Notes under the pieces: generated by a model
What the model was told of the DNA's origin: nothing
What the model saw: only the letters and a program-made list of their open reading frames with translations
The model's database searches: none
Source: Cladobotryum mycophilum
Taxonomy: Eukaryota > Ascomycota > Sordariomycetes > Hypocreales > Hypocreaceae
Direction: 5' to 3'
Assembly: GCA_036429605.1 (NCBI GenBank)
Contig: JAVFKD010000010.1
Span: 868,001-932,000, forward strand
Length of the DNA: 64,000 nt
Made by a program: the position numbers and the translations under genes
In this document: positions 9,742-22,144 of the stretch, in pieces
Layout: each line of letters begins with the position of its first letter
How positions within the stretch are numbered: position 1 is the first letter of the stretch

Positions 9742-12700
9742 GGGCTGAACCTGGCCTTGTCAGATTCGTGGAACCAAAAAAGAAAATTCCCCGGGGTCAA
9801 ACAAAAAACCGTCCTCCCTGTTATACAACTCTGCCTGTATCTTTGTTTGGTATTCTCATAGTCTAGAGCCATGTCGGTGTCATGTCGGGCTTCTATAAAC
9901 GAGTGCTTTGTAATTGCTCAAGCTGTACAAGAAGAACGATCCGTCTGCACACGAAGTACTGTCTGGGGGCATAGGCGCCAAGGATTTTTTTCCATGACGT
10001 GATTTTGACAGCCTGGATGGATGGATGGATGGACGCTCGCTCCTGGGCGGCTTGGGGGGCGATGCGATCCTCAAGTATAGTGTGTCCAAAGCTTGTATTC
10101 CTCCAGGAAGCAGATTGGCAGATTAGCAAATCCTTGCATGGCTAGGGAGCCAACGAAATCCAGATCCAGAAGAATTAATCTGTATGCAAGAAGCTGGTTT
10201 GTTGCTTTACGATTTGATGGGTATCCAAAAGTTCAAGACCAAGCCGTAAACGTCGACCGAAGGCTCATATGATTCCAGACGAAATCTGCACCAGCGTCTG
10301 TTGAGACAACGAAGAGCGATATTGCAGCGTCTAGCGGATAGGCTTGCATCTGAGTGCATAAAACAATACAGGGAGCTTGTGAACCAGGTCAGGGTCGTTA
10401 TGCTCATCAGCTAGTGCAAAAGGTACTTGGCGACAACCATTCTTATCCCAGCAGGACTGCAACCCAGAAGGTGGACTCAGAGCGGGTCGTCTTGCAGAAG
10501 TTGTAATTTGCCTCCTTTCTCCAACGTACGAGTGTGCTCTGCTGGCACGACAAGGTGAAATAAGAGGCCTGCGAGTGCATACAGACCGCATGCTGGCGGG
10601 AACAACTGGCGCCCGTCGTTGACGGAGAAGGGTCCAAAGAAGGTGCCCGTAGTATGCCCTGGCACGGAGTATACACTTGTAGCAGAGGAGTGAGCCTTGA
10701 AGGAATCCCGTGATACAAGTTGGACATGGTAAGCCACTGATCTGATCTAGGGGAAGCTGCAGGGCGGCGACGACCGCGGTAGCGTCCCAGCTGGTGGTGG
10801 TGCCCGGTGCGCTTTTGTTGTCTCCATGCTAGACAAGGTGGTTATCTAGAACATGCATACATACTCTCCGTAGCCGTGTATGAATTGTATGTATGGAGCA
10901 TGGAGCCGGTGCCGAGTTGTGAATAAAATCGCACGGCCTTGTTCGGCGGCTGCCATTGTCCCAGTTCGCTGTCAAGGCTGTTGGTTATTCAAAGTTGACA
11001 TGTTCACTCGTTCGGTTTGTTAGGCTGCATCGGTATTAGCATTAGCCAAGCAAACATTTTTAGTTGATGACGAACTTAGACAAACAGCCAGGCCAAGCCA
11101 AAGAAAGGCAGCAACAAAGCTTTGGACTTGGTGTTGTTGGTAATCAAGATTTCAAACAAGTGCTGCTTGCTTCCTGTAGATGATTATCATGACTGACTCT
11201 CTTCTCTCTCTCTTCCTTCCAATCTTTAGGCATGGGTGTAGGTAACAGAAATTCTTGCATGTTCCATTTGCTCCACAGTCACCCTTTTTTATTATTCACC
11301 AAATTGTGCATCTCGGCAAGGAGAGAGAGAGAGTGTGTGTGTGTGTGATGACAGCCCCCCAAAAAAGAATCAGTCAAGCGCCCTGCCAAAAACAACACAG
11401 TGTGTTTAGATCCTCGTACGCACGGTGTACATGGTACGAGGTACTGCAGTTCTCATCAGCCATCCCATCTTACCTGCAGCTCGACATCTTTAGTGCGAAA
11501 GGAGAGGGAAAGGAATAGCTCAAGGCTGTTTTTGCTCAATGGAAAAGAAGCATCTGCTAAGGGCCTGCAGTTCATGCTGCCGGGCTAATCAGCCTAACCG
11601 CCGTTTGGCTGCTTGCTTGCTTGCTTGTCGTTGCTTGCTTGCTTGCGTCGTGTTGTGTCGTGTTGTGTTGCTTGCATGCGTGTTTGCTTGCCGTGAGGTA
11701 TGCGTCTTGGTAAATAGTAAGGTTGTGCGTGTGCGTACGTGTGCATGCGCATGTGCGAGTTTGTGCACTCCTTTTCATGCCTCTACTCCGTTGTCTCTCT
11801 CTCTCTCTCTCCTCTCCTCTCCTACGGCCTTCTCAGCGGAGGAGGAGGAGGGCTTGTGACATATCACAGAGCAGTGACATATTCATCCGGTAGGGGAAAA
11901 GAAGCCATACAGAGCTTTTCAATCTGCGGGGTACGTACCCTTTGGAAATCCATTCATTCCTGTGAGGCTTCCTGACCTGATGATTTTAGTTCTCTCGCCC
12001 GGCTGGTTTGCTCGCGGCACAGGATGGATGGTGTGGTGGGTTGATGATAAGATGGAGGGCGGGCTACCTTACAGAGCGGTACTACATTGACTACTAGGTA
12101 CCTACCTACCTACCTACTAGGTGGCCTGTAGCTTAGCACACCTGGGGAGGAGGGGAGGGGGCAGAAAGGGGACTGGCCTCCACTAGATCCTGGTTTGCTT
12201 GGTGCAGGTTCTGAATCCACTATTCTAACTGCACTGTCTGTGCCGACTAGCAAGTCCCTAGATCCACTGTGTGTCTTCGTAGTGGCCGCCGTTAGTGAGT
12301 GCTGCTGGGGCGGCGAACCGACCCTAGAATGTGCTCCTCCAGGGCCTCCAGGCCTCCTGCAAGGTCCCTAATTCGCCCAATTTTGACGCTATGCCTGTAC
12401 ATCCGGCTTAGACACTGTAAAGCAAGGTACTTGTACCTGCGGGTTGCATTGGATGCTGGGACCTAGATTTCGTGGAGAGCTTGTGCGCGCATCCACCCCC
12501 GAATTTGTTCAAGGTAAGTTTTTTTTCTGCTTCCGTCTTTCCATTCAATTTCCCAGAAGCTTGTCCTATCCTGTCTATTCCCCCCAGGGTCGCGCGCCGT
12601 TCTCTGTCTTCGTCTCCATACCTTTACTCCGTACTGAGCAAAGAAGAAGAAGTGCACCAACAACAGCAGCTAAACTCGATCAACTCTTTATCCTCTTTTT

Positions 12701-13014
12701 TCCTGCTAACCTTACCTCTTTCTGCCGGGAGAGCTAAAGGAAACAAGAGCACAGGGCCCCAGCGCTGGCTAAACTACCCACTGGTCCGTCCGCCTAAACT
12801 GTCCTGTACGGTACTCAGTACCTCTCTCGCTATCAGCACCGCTACCATTACTACCTCCGACCACTACCAAGCGAAATCGAACTACCCCCTGGGGGCAGCT
12901 AACTCGCTTTCTAACCAAAGAGCCCAGCAGCAGCCAGCACCCCCATCATCCCCCCAAGGCACACAGTCCAGGTCAAGTACTATACCTTGCCGAGTACATT
13001 GCCATTGTAACTTG

Positions 13015-13032
13015 CAGCAGCAGCAGCAGCAG
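13015..13032. repeat. CAG trinucleotide run in the Gbeta leader
   Basis: Six CAG units lie in the probable 5' untranslated leader about 170 bp before the Gbeta start codon, inside a pyrimidine-rich stretch. Confidence 0.85.
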
Positions 13033-13204
13033 CTCGCAATCCTCCCCCAACCAACCTCTCCTCTCCTCTCCCTCCGCTCGCTCTCCACACCCAAGTTCGT
13101 CAATTCAATCCCCCGACGACGCATCCGTCTAAACCCGCCTATCCTCCTCAGTCCGACGCATCTCGACTGTCTCGTCTCCCCCTCGTAGAAGGAAGTCAGT
13201 CACG

Positions 13205-14553
13205 ATGAATTCGCAGGGCTCAAACGATGTGTCTCCAGAGGCCATGCAGGCGCGCATTCAGGCAGCGCGTCGCGAGGCTGAGACGTTAAAGGACAGGATC
13301 AAGAGGAAGAAGGATGAGCTGGCCGACACTTCACGTATGTTGCTCAATTGAACGATTCCGCGACGCTTGCCGCCGTCGCCCTAGGCTTTCGCGATGCTAA
13401 CACGATGATTCTTGCTCTAGTTCGGACTGTGGCACAGCAAGCACACGAACCGATCCCCAGGAACCAGCTCATGCGGGCGAAGCGGACGTTGAAGGGCCAT
13501 CTGGCCAAGATTTACGCCATGCACTGGTCGACCGATCGAAGGCATTTGGTTTCCGCCTCACAAGATGGAAAACTCATCATCTGGGATGCATATACCACCA
13601 ACAAAGTTCATGCGATTCCCCTGCGATCATCATGGGTCATGACCTGCGCCTACGCCCCGAGCGGTAACTTTGTCGCCTGCGGTGGTCTCGACAACATCTG
13701 TTCCATTTACAATCTTAACCAACAACGCGACGGACCGACACGAGTAGCCCGGGAGCTTTCCGGACACGCCGGTTATTTATCATGCTGTCGATTCATCAAC
13801 GATCGAAGCATTTTGACCTCATCCGGCGACATGACCTGTATGAAATGGGATATTGAGACCGGTCAGAAGGTGACCGAGTTTGCCGACCATCTCGGCGACG
13901 TCATGAGCATAAGCCTGAATCCGACCAACCAAAATACATTCATCTCCGGTGCCTGTGACGCTTTTGCCAAGCTGTGGGACATTCGAGCTGGCAAGGCAGT
14001 TCAGACTTTTGCAGGCCACGAGTCCGACATTAACGCTATCCAATTCTTCCCCGATGGCCACTCTTTCGTTACCGGATCCGACGACGCTACCTGCCGACTC
14101 TTCGATATCCGTGCCGATCGCGAATTAAACCTTTATGGCGTAGGTAGATATGGGCTATGGTTTCGAGACATGGAAGCTAACTTTTTATAGTCCGAGTCCA
14201 TTCTCTGCGGTATCACCTCCGTTGCTACCTCAGTCTCTGGGCGGTTGCTATTTGCTGGTTATGATGATTTTGAGTGCAAGGTAAGAGATGCGCGCGCGAG
14301 AAACCGTATGAATGGGCCGTTCTAACTTGGATGCAGGTTTGGGATGTCACAAGAGGCGAAAAGGTCGGCTCTCTGGTAGGCCACGAGAACCGTGTCAGTT
14401 GCTTGGGAGTGAGCAACGACGGTATAAGTTTATGCACGGGCTCTTGGGATTCATTGGTAGGTTTTTACCGGAGCTTTCTACGTGGAAAGCATGCTATGCT
14501 ACTCTGGGCACTACGATTGACTTTTACCATAGCTTAAAATCTGGGCCTACTAA
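13205..14553 (+). CDS. gnb-1: Heterotrimeric G-protein beta subunit
   Basis: This WD40 beta propeller pairs with Ggamma and Galpha at the plasma membrane and controls growth, conidiation and mating signals in filamentous fungi. Five exons (13205-13334, 13421-14139, 14191-14280, 14337-14456, 14533-14553) give 359 residues, the usual fungal Gbeta length. The N-terminus is the Ggamma-binding coiled coil (ARIQAARREAE, LKDRIKRKKDEL), followed by seven WD repeats with hallmarks such as KLIIWDAY, NICSIYNL, FAKLWDIR, CRLFDIR and VWDV. The last exon encodes only six residues (LKIWAY). All introns are GT-AG; three have a clear CTAAC branch and intron 4 a weaker one. It lies 6.65 kb upstream of the phosducin-like gene on the same strand. 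Confidence 0.97.
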
Positions 14554-17500
14554 GATGCATGTGTCTGCAACGACCGATAGAAGTCCTGTCTGGATATGCC
14601 GACTCGAGTCTGCCCCCTCGACCTCTCTTACCATCTGCATTCAAACGACTATATTGCCCACCGATCTTTGGAGATCCCGATGACGCATATCTAGCATGCG
14701 ATACTGGCGAACGCAGGACGAAGTGACGAAACGTACCTTCTCTCACGCAACATAGCATGTTTTTTTGGCCGAAACCAACGCCTCCGATGGCCTCCGGAAG
14801 CCCCATAGCCCGGTTCTATCTATCAATAGCAACTGGACAACGGCCGACTTGATACCTCTGTTTTTTCTTTTTCTTTTTCTTCTCTTTGTTTCCTTGATTC
14901 TGTTTTCTTTTTTCTTCTTTTTTTTTTGTTTCTTCCGTCTACTTTCCGCTTCGGGCTCGGAGATTATTTTTGCGCAATAGTTCCGCTTTTTTCTGACAAA
15001 CACAGGGTTGTTGGTAACAAGGCGGGTGTATTACTTGACGGTTTTCTATGTCTTCAGCAGTCCCCCATGTATGCGTTCCGGCTTTCTATCTATCTCTCTC
15101 TCTCTCTCTCTCTCTCATTATTGTTCGCGGCGAATCTCCTTTTATTAGTTGGCCGTGAAAGTTCCATATTTTTCTCATTAGAAAGGGGGTGGGGGCAAAG
15201 CAGAAGAAGAAAAACTGAAAAATCTCTGGAAAAGGCCTTTTTGGTGGAGGCGGGATGATGCATGGTCTCGTGAAGGGGGTTGACGGCGGCCATACCGAGA
15301 GCAGTCAGAACTTCGAGATAATACATTACGATGATTCAACCATTCAAAAGACCTGTCTTTTTGTTGTTATTTTTTTTACTGTTTTGGAGATGGGCGAAAC
15401 TTGTTGAGATGGAAGAATGTGTGGCGCGGGGAAGGGTCCCCGGACATGGTATATAAAAAGAAGCGTTGGATCGTGTAGGGATGGAGGGAAAGAAGCCAAA
15501 GGAACTCGAGTGAGTTAGCTAACAGTGAGGATTAGACTGGGTTGGTGGAGGATTCGATACCAAATGGGAGAGGAGGATAGCATATTGTGTGTTTTGTGTC
15601 GTATAGGCCGTAGGAGTTAATCTGTTGATACGTTGTTTGAACTGCTCAAGTAGATGTACCTGTATTTTTTTGTCTGTAGCAGAGTGAGGGGTGCTGAGAG
15701 AGAAGATGACTCTGACCTGTTGTCTGTGGAACTAATAGAACGGAAGTTGTAAGATAGGGAATATGACGTGCTCATGGGTGACGATATTGTTGATGCGTGA
15801 GGGGGAGGTTGCCATCGTGATGTGATGTGAAATGAGTCCAACAGCATTATAGCCGATTAAGGCACACGGCTACTTTGGCCAGAATGATGCTGTAGAGTCT
15901 GAGACCATGTATCAGGATGTCTTGACTCATTCCATGTCTTGGTCTTGAGATGCCGTGAATGTTGATCCATGCCCCCTTAGCAGAGAAACGAAAGCGATGC
16001 AGGCAGCAGAAGCAAAGTTTCAGTAAAACAACGTGACATGCATCTCGAGGGGTTATATTATATGCATGTCTCTCTTGTTACTCTTATCCTCGTCAGATAC
16101 GAAAAACTCGTTTGTGATTTGATAGGGGGATGATGGAAAAAAAACTCTCCGACGGGGCTCGGTCAAGCCGTGCTTTCTTTTTTCTCTTTTCTCACCAATT
16201 GGGCGAAACATGGCCCTGTTCAAATATTGACTTCTGGGATGCCCGCCTTCAGGGTAACGGATCCCATACGGCATTTCCCGCCAAACCCGGACCCCCAAGA
16301 AATTAATTATCCGATTTGATTGGGGGGATTTATGTAGACGAATCGGATGGAAGAGGGGAATTGAAACTGCAGTGGATTGGTGGGAGAGAAGATTACCGTG
16401 CGATGGATGATTTGCCCTTGCTTTGTTGTTGATGTTGATGATCCCAGTGTTTTTTTTGGCCCCCCCTGACGTGATGATGTTGCCGCCGGGGACTGAAGTT
16501 GCAGTGCATTGTTTTTGTTGTGCCCTGTTAGCTAATGGGGAAGCCCGGGCCGACGTGACATGACATGCAGTCCGTCCGGCTTGTATCAAAATGTTCTAGA
16601 AATGATGGTTTCTTTTGAAGCAAAGAACCGGGTATGCCGCCTAGGGGACCCAAGTGTGTGCACCACCAAGACGCAAAATCAGAATACATTGATCAAAGAG
16701 TTTTTTTTTTTTTTTTTGGTTGCCAAGCCCCAGATGAGGTTGCAGTCGGTATATGCAAGGGGTAAAGGGGAGACAGAGACAGAGAGAGATATCTCATCTA
16801 GATGTCCAGTGTTATTATTTTTTCAAGGTCGTTTAGGTAAAGAGCACTTCCTGTTTGTTAGTGTCGTTGCATTGAAGGATCGGGGATGCCGATTGGGGGG
16901 AGGGGGTAATTATTATGCCTGTATTTGTAGATGGGAGAGACAGAGAGAGTGCCGAATGCGAGGCTGGAACTGAGACTTTCTGTGACGGGGTAATGATGAT
17001 TGGTGAACATGGTCCAGGCATGAAACCAAAAGAAGAAGAAGAAAAGGGAGTAAACAAAAAAGGGCTGAGGAAAGTTTCCCATTGGTAGAAACAAATGGTA
17101 TGTAACGTGAAGTCATCGGAGATATTGCCGGCAACAAACAACCAAGAAGCCTCTTGTCTTGTCTCTTTCTCTCTGTCTGTCTGTCTCTCTCTCCCTCTCC
17201 TTCGGATGTCTGAGATCCAAGACCAGATAGTGGTGGATATGCCCCATTGCATTTTCCCCTGCATTAGAAAGAAGCCCGGCAAGGAAAGTTCCGTCACTAA
17301 CAGATGATAAAATAGTAATAATAATAAGACTTTCATGCAAAGCAAGAGAGGAAGGTAAAACGACAAACCTATTGAGGAGGAGAATATAGATCAGATCCAA
17401 GGGTATTGGGATAATGTACATTGATGACATGACATGATATATCTTTAGTAACACAACAAAAAAAACATGTATTAATAAAAGCTACGCAAACACTAGGACA

Positions 17501-18615
17501 AGCCTAAAAATCTTCACCAAACAACCGCCCCCCCACCGAAGCGCAATCCGACGGAATGCCTCACCCCAACAAATAAGCGCCCACCTGGTCATAAAAAAAG
17601 TTATGCTCTCCATGCACTATGTAGTCCCATCTCGAAGACAGCCCTGGAGAAGAAGAAGAAAAATGTCGTTCAAGCTTCGTGATTGGAGGACAAGGCGTCT
17701 GTCTGCTTTGAGGCTGCATACATGTGGAGCGGCTGAAGGGGAGCCCATAAAATGTAATAATACTTGTAAAAGAAAAATAAATCCCCTTGACAGATTATGA
17801 AAAAAAAATGCTGGAACCAATCACGTTAGCCATGCAAGGGCAAAAGCAGATCTTGGTTATCAGGGGGGAGAAAGAGAAAAATGAAACTTCAGGTCCCCTT
17901 CCAAAATCCTGAAACAACCCGCGTTTTTCTTCTTCCGGACTAAAGCGTTACTACATATTAGGCTTGGGCATAGGAAGAGAGGGGTGTGTATGTGTCCGTG
18001 ATGAATGTAAGATGGGTTTCTTCTCGAGAACATGCATGCACAGGGAAAATAAACAAGGATGGGGGGAGTGGGACGGGAAGGCTGAAAGGGCCAATTTATC
18101 TAGACGACTACGCTATTTGTGATAGATCTTAAAGATGCATGTCAAGTCTCTTCTTTTTCGTGACACATGTGTGTGTTTGCTGTTATGCATGTAATTGGGA
18201 GATTGCTGAAGAAAGCTGAAAACCACGAGGGGAAAGGGGGAGAGGCATCACGAGGACAACCCCCTAGTGTGACAGGAGCTACGGATCGTGGCTTTTCCTC
18301 TCCAGCAGTGAGGCGTTTTCAACTGAGAGATTGGTTGCTTTGACTAAAGTCAATCGTGAGAGAAAGAGAAACAAAGAAAGAAGGAAAGAAAGTGCCACTG
18401 AAGTCATAAACGCCAACTCAGAGTAAAAAGAGGGCTTGCATACGCCGTACGTGCAGTAGTAGTAGTACTCCGTAGTTGACTGCCCATGACAGTGACAGTG
18501 ACATTTCGTCCATCTCCGAGATGGCTTGAGCTTCTCGGGAGTTCCAAGACATTGGCCGGGGGAGCCAGCGGCAAGCAGCAGCGAGATGGATTGGGCATGC
18601 TCAACACAGCACAAG

Positions 18616-18638
18616 CCCATCCCATCCCATCCCATCCC
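18616..18638. repeat. CCCAT pentanucleotide array
   Basis: Four CCCAT units plus CCC form the reverse complement of the unit at 3091. The G-rich strand is the minus strand here. Confidence 0.9.
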
Positions 18639-19074
18639 GTCGTTACTTTCAGGGTCTCACCGTTTTCTCTTTTCTCCACGCAAAGACTCCTGTAATATCT
18701 CAGTTACTTATCGTAGCCTTGTAGGGTTATGTATGCGTATGTGTATTGGGGTTGCAACGGGTGTAGAGCTTCGGTTGTTTGAACCTGAGGGAGATGAACG
18801 ATGATCAATGCCCGTTTTTTTGTTTGCTTGCCTGATTCTTAGGATTGAGCATGAATGCGTTTTTTTGTGACTGATCAGCTTGGGCACTAAGTCACAGACC
18901 ACCCATCTTGACTAGGTAGCCCAGCCCTTGAGCAAGCGAGCAATCAAAGCATTTCCCTCTCTTCGTGCCCTCGTCACCATTGCTGACCGTTTCCCCAGGT
19001 ATGGGCTTGTGACTTGTCCTTTCAACAGAACGCCACGTTTTCGACGGTATATGAAACGAAGCAGGGGGAAGACG

Positions 19075-19105
<31 letters not shown>

Positions 19106-19485
19106 AGAGGAATGGCTTCGCTCATGCCGCATATCTCCTCTCCATGTATGGTCAGGATGGGAATGCGGTCAAAAGTCCCCGTAGCATCGGAGCAAGATGC
19201 GCGTCTAATAGCGCCTGATTTTTTCTCCCCGAAGTGCCGTGCCAGAGTGACATTTATTAGTCGCCCGTGAACTGTAACTCTGCAGCCACTTTGGTAAATG
19301 CGACTGAGAGAGGGGAGAGAGATTGTCTGTTGGGTTGATGTCATGCAACAACGGGATAGAGAGTCGTTTTGGCAACTTTGTTGATATTTGCTTTTTTTAG
19401 GTATGTGTTCGCCTCCCCATCGTTATCTCTTCGATCGCTATACAGCTATAAGTTGGGATGTAGTACTATGATATGACGATCATTC

Positions 19486-19509
19486 TTATTATTATTATTA
19501 TTATTATTA
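19486..19509. repeat. TTA microsatellite
   Basis: Eight perfect TTA units lie in gene-free DNA between the Gbeta and phosducin-like genes. Confidence 0.9.
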
Positions 19510-20076
19510 GTTTGTCTCTTTTTTCTTGCAAATCAATAAAGAAGGAGCCAATAATAGAAGAGCTTACGGCTTTTTCTAGAATTAATTACCATGGTGAAAC
19601 AAGACACGAACCTATTGGATTTTCCTGCCGAAAGGGAAGCAAGCAAACAAGGGCTCAGTCCTGCGTTCGTCACGGACTTTGCGTGCTTGGGGAGCAGAGC
19701 CGCGGTGAGAGAATGGGCTCACCCTAGAAATGGATAGCAATGAAACCCCAACAAAGCCCCCAAAACTTGATGGATGATGGATGATGATGAATGATGGATG
19801 GTCTTCTCTTCTCCCCCACACCCCCTGATCCATGATGCCAGTTGCTTGTATGTAAGCCGCATGCGCCGACCTTGTCGCCTGAAAACAGAAATTGTCCAAG
19901 AAAACGGTCGTTATTTTCGCTTGGGCAGCCACAACGTGTCCAACGACTTTTTGGCATACCGCCATACCGCCAGACCCCTGTGTTTCATGGTTTGTTTCCT
20001 GTGCATTCCAGCGCATCCATCCCCCCAAGCCCAGCCCCAGATCGAAACGGCGCTTTCCTCCGCTGTCTTTCTGGCC

Positions 20077-20106
20077 TGTCTGTCTGTCTGTCTGTCTGTC
20101 TGTCTG
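20077..20106. repeat. TGTC microsatellite
   Basis: About seven and a half TGTC units lie upstream of the phosducin-like gene. A shorter copy of the same unit occurs just after that gene's stop codon (near 22165-22180). Confidence 0.9.
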
Positions 20107-21202
20107 CCTGCCCTGTCTCGTGTCTGGTCTCTCGGCTCTCGTCTCTCAGCCTCAGCTCGCAGGGTGTACGTGGTTGTCAAGGTAAGGGTTGGTAGTAAGT
20201 AGTAGCAGTAGTAATGTTAAAAAAAGGTTGGTTGGGGGGTTGGTTTTCTAAAGACACGAAATGATCGACGTTGAAGATTACCGTTTTTTTACTACGCTGG
20301 ATGCAGCTCGCGGTGCTTCATACTGGTGTCATGTGAGTGGTTGTGATACCCATGGTTGTCGTTTGTTAAAGGTCCGGTGCCACAGATATGACGCCACAGC
20401 AGGGCGGAGGTCATCATCACTGGTTGGTTACCGAGTAGTAGACTTACCTACCTAGTAGTTGCTCTCACCAACCCAACCTGTTTGCTGGCAAGCTGGGTAT
20501 CATCCGTCCATCCACCCATCCATTCGTATTGATGATCCATTCGCTATGCTTCTCTTTTTAGATACCTACTCCGAACCCTTTGGATCGCCATTTTCACCTT
20601 CCCCCCTGCTGAAACACAGCGTTGCATCAGAAGGGGGGCCGGGAGGGGGCGTACAAGTAAGACTCCTCCCATTGTGCGCGGGGGCTCAGGGCTGGACTCC
20701 GTCTTCTGTGTCTGCCACTACCGGCCAACCCGGGGGAAGGGGATCCTCTTGTTCTATTTTCCTTCCATACTCACCCTTCAGAGCTTCCACGTATTCACTC
20801 CTTTTGGTTTCGACCTTGACGACCCAAGCCATTCCTTGCCAATAAAACATTCTGGCACCTCAGCTTTATCGCTTGCCAGCGCACACCCCCTGGACCTTGA
20901 CGCCTCAAGGACTCGCACACCCCTGCTCCGCTATCTTCCAGAAGCGCGGCTTTGTTGTACTTTGTATGTATTTGTCTGTGTGTGCGTGTGCCAGTGTCTT
21001 GTGGTCTGAGCCACCCACGACACACCCTCCCTCCATCATCGGCTCTCCGTTGACGAAACCAAACCCCAAAAGCCGACTCGAAGCAAGACAGAGAGAGAAA
21101 GAAAAAATTAACCGTTCTCCCATTTTTAGTTCCAAACCTTCCTCTCAAACATATATATCGCCTCGTTTGCCCACTTCGCGCCGCCGGACCGTCCTGCCCA
21201 CA

Positions 21203-22144
21203 ATGTCCACTCCAGCCCAAGAAGAGTTCGACAGACTCGTCGCAAGCAATACCCCCGTGACACCATTCACCCTGAAGATCGCGACGACGACGACAACGAG
21301 TCCCAAGCCGGCTCAGAAGATCTATCTGAAGAAGAATTGTTTCGAAACGCGCAGATTGAAGCAGCCATGCGTATGCCCACAGGAGCCTCGGAGTTGAACC
21401 TCCCCCTCTGTCCTTTGACACCGGTCACTCTACTGGTGTCAAGGGCGTCATTGCCGACGCCAGGAGTTATCAGTCTGCCCGCAAGAGCAAGTGGGCCGAC
21501 CGAGCCAAGACCGTCCGAAGGAGCATCTTTGGCGCTCCCGGAACACAGAACGGCGGCGGCTCCCGAAGCGAGAGCGAGACAGACGAAGAGGCATTCAGCG
21601 GCAACGAGGGATCTGACGAGGAGGAGTTTCTACAAGAGTGGCGCGAGACCCGGAGGCGAGAGCTCGAGGGCGAAGCCAACAGGGCGGTGCGCACAAGGAG
21701 GACAAGCCCAAGTGTGAGGGTCTATGGCCGCATGGATGAGGTCGATGCGCTTGGTTACTTGGATGCCATCGAAAAGGTTGGCAGAGAAACTACAGTGGTT
21801 GTCTTTGTCTACGATCACGAGGTAAGAGAAGCTCGCTCTGTGTCATCCGACACACACACACACACACACACAGAATACTAACAATGAGATGATAGTGCGA
21901 GGTTTCAGCCACCATTGACTCGGCCATTTACCCTCTTGTCAGAAAATACCCTGCCGTTCACTTCGTCAAGGTCCATTACGAAGAGATTGAGTTTGACAAC
22001 GCTGCCGTGCCCGCCATCCTAGCATACCGCAACCAGGGGGACTTGGTCGCCAACTTGACTGGCATTATCGAGATGATGCCCGACGACGACAGCTTCGGGC
22101 CTGACGGTCTCGAGAGCATCTTCAAGGCTCACCGTGTGCTATAA
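21203..22144 (+). pseudogene. Phosducin-like Gbeta chaperone gene with two frame breaks
   Basis: The product resembles phosducin-like protein 1 (PhnA/BDM-1 group), a thioredoxin-fold cofactor that helps CCT fold Gbeta and assemble Gbeta-gamma. The frame starts at ATG 21203 (EEFDRLVASN), then shifts twice, each time as if one base were missing, at runs of five C: 21252-21256 and 21402-21406. Between and after the breaks the text stays family-like: acidic helix SEEELFRNAQIEAAMRM, then TGVKGVIADARSY, SKWADRAKTVRRSIFG, VDALGYLDAIEK and, after an intron at 21822-21895, the C-terminal thioredoxin fold (IYPLVRKYPAVHFVKV). About 289 residues in all. No splice sites explain the shifts. Because coding signal is intact on both sides, an undercalled C in each run (sequencing error) is more likely than real decay, but I label it broken as it stands. 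The intron contains a (CA)11 repeat. Confidence 0.85.
21851..21872. repeat. CA dinucleotide run inside an intron
   Basis: Eleven CA units lie within the intron of the phosducin-like gene, just upstream of its TACTAAC branch site. Confidence 0.9.

Larger units (their letters stand above)
7511..13204. other. 5.7 kb gene-poor region upstream of the Gbeta gene
   Basis: No conserved gene is recognisable. The left part (7.5-11 kb) is of ordinary complexity with only short frames. It includes a possible small spliced ORF at 9478-9741 (minus) and a GTACGGAGTAC motif at 9353-9363. The right part (11.2-13.2 kb) has TG, CTTG and TC repeats, a block of TACC repeats flanked by ACTAGGT at about 12092-12122, and a CT-rich leader with a CAG run that probably belongs to the Gbeta transcript. 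A long untranslated leader or regulatory region is likely but inferred. Confidence 0.5.
14554..21202. other. 6.65 kb region without recognisable genes
   Basis: No gene is supported between Gbeta and the phosducin-like gene. The DNA is rich in homopolymers and short repeats: TC near 15098, a CCCAT array at 18616, AAGA near 19079, TTA at 19486 and TGTC at 20077. A TGACAG hexamer repeat lies at 18487-18503 and TACTCCGTA at 18466. The longest frames (for example 16053-16589 minus) have no domain-like composition. The right end is CT-rich and probably the leader of the next gene. Confidence 0.5.

Noticed and set aside
11600..11700. CTTG/TTGTG repeats considered as telomere-like or as a CRISPR-like array
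   Set aside because: Irregular simple repeats without spacers; the genome is eukaryotic and the window is internal.
12472..13188. 238-codon open frame ending just before the Gbeta start
   Set aside because: It begins at GTG, is Ser/Pro/Gln-rich and follows a CT-rich leader where stops are rare; no domain. Treated as Gbeta 5' leader.
16053..16589. 178-codon minus-strand frame
   Set aside because: Irregular composition with no recognisable family, in a repeat-rich region; unsupported.
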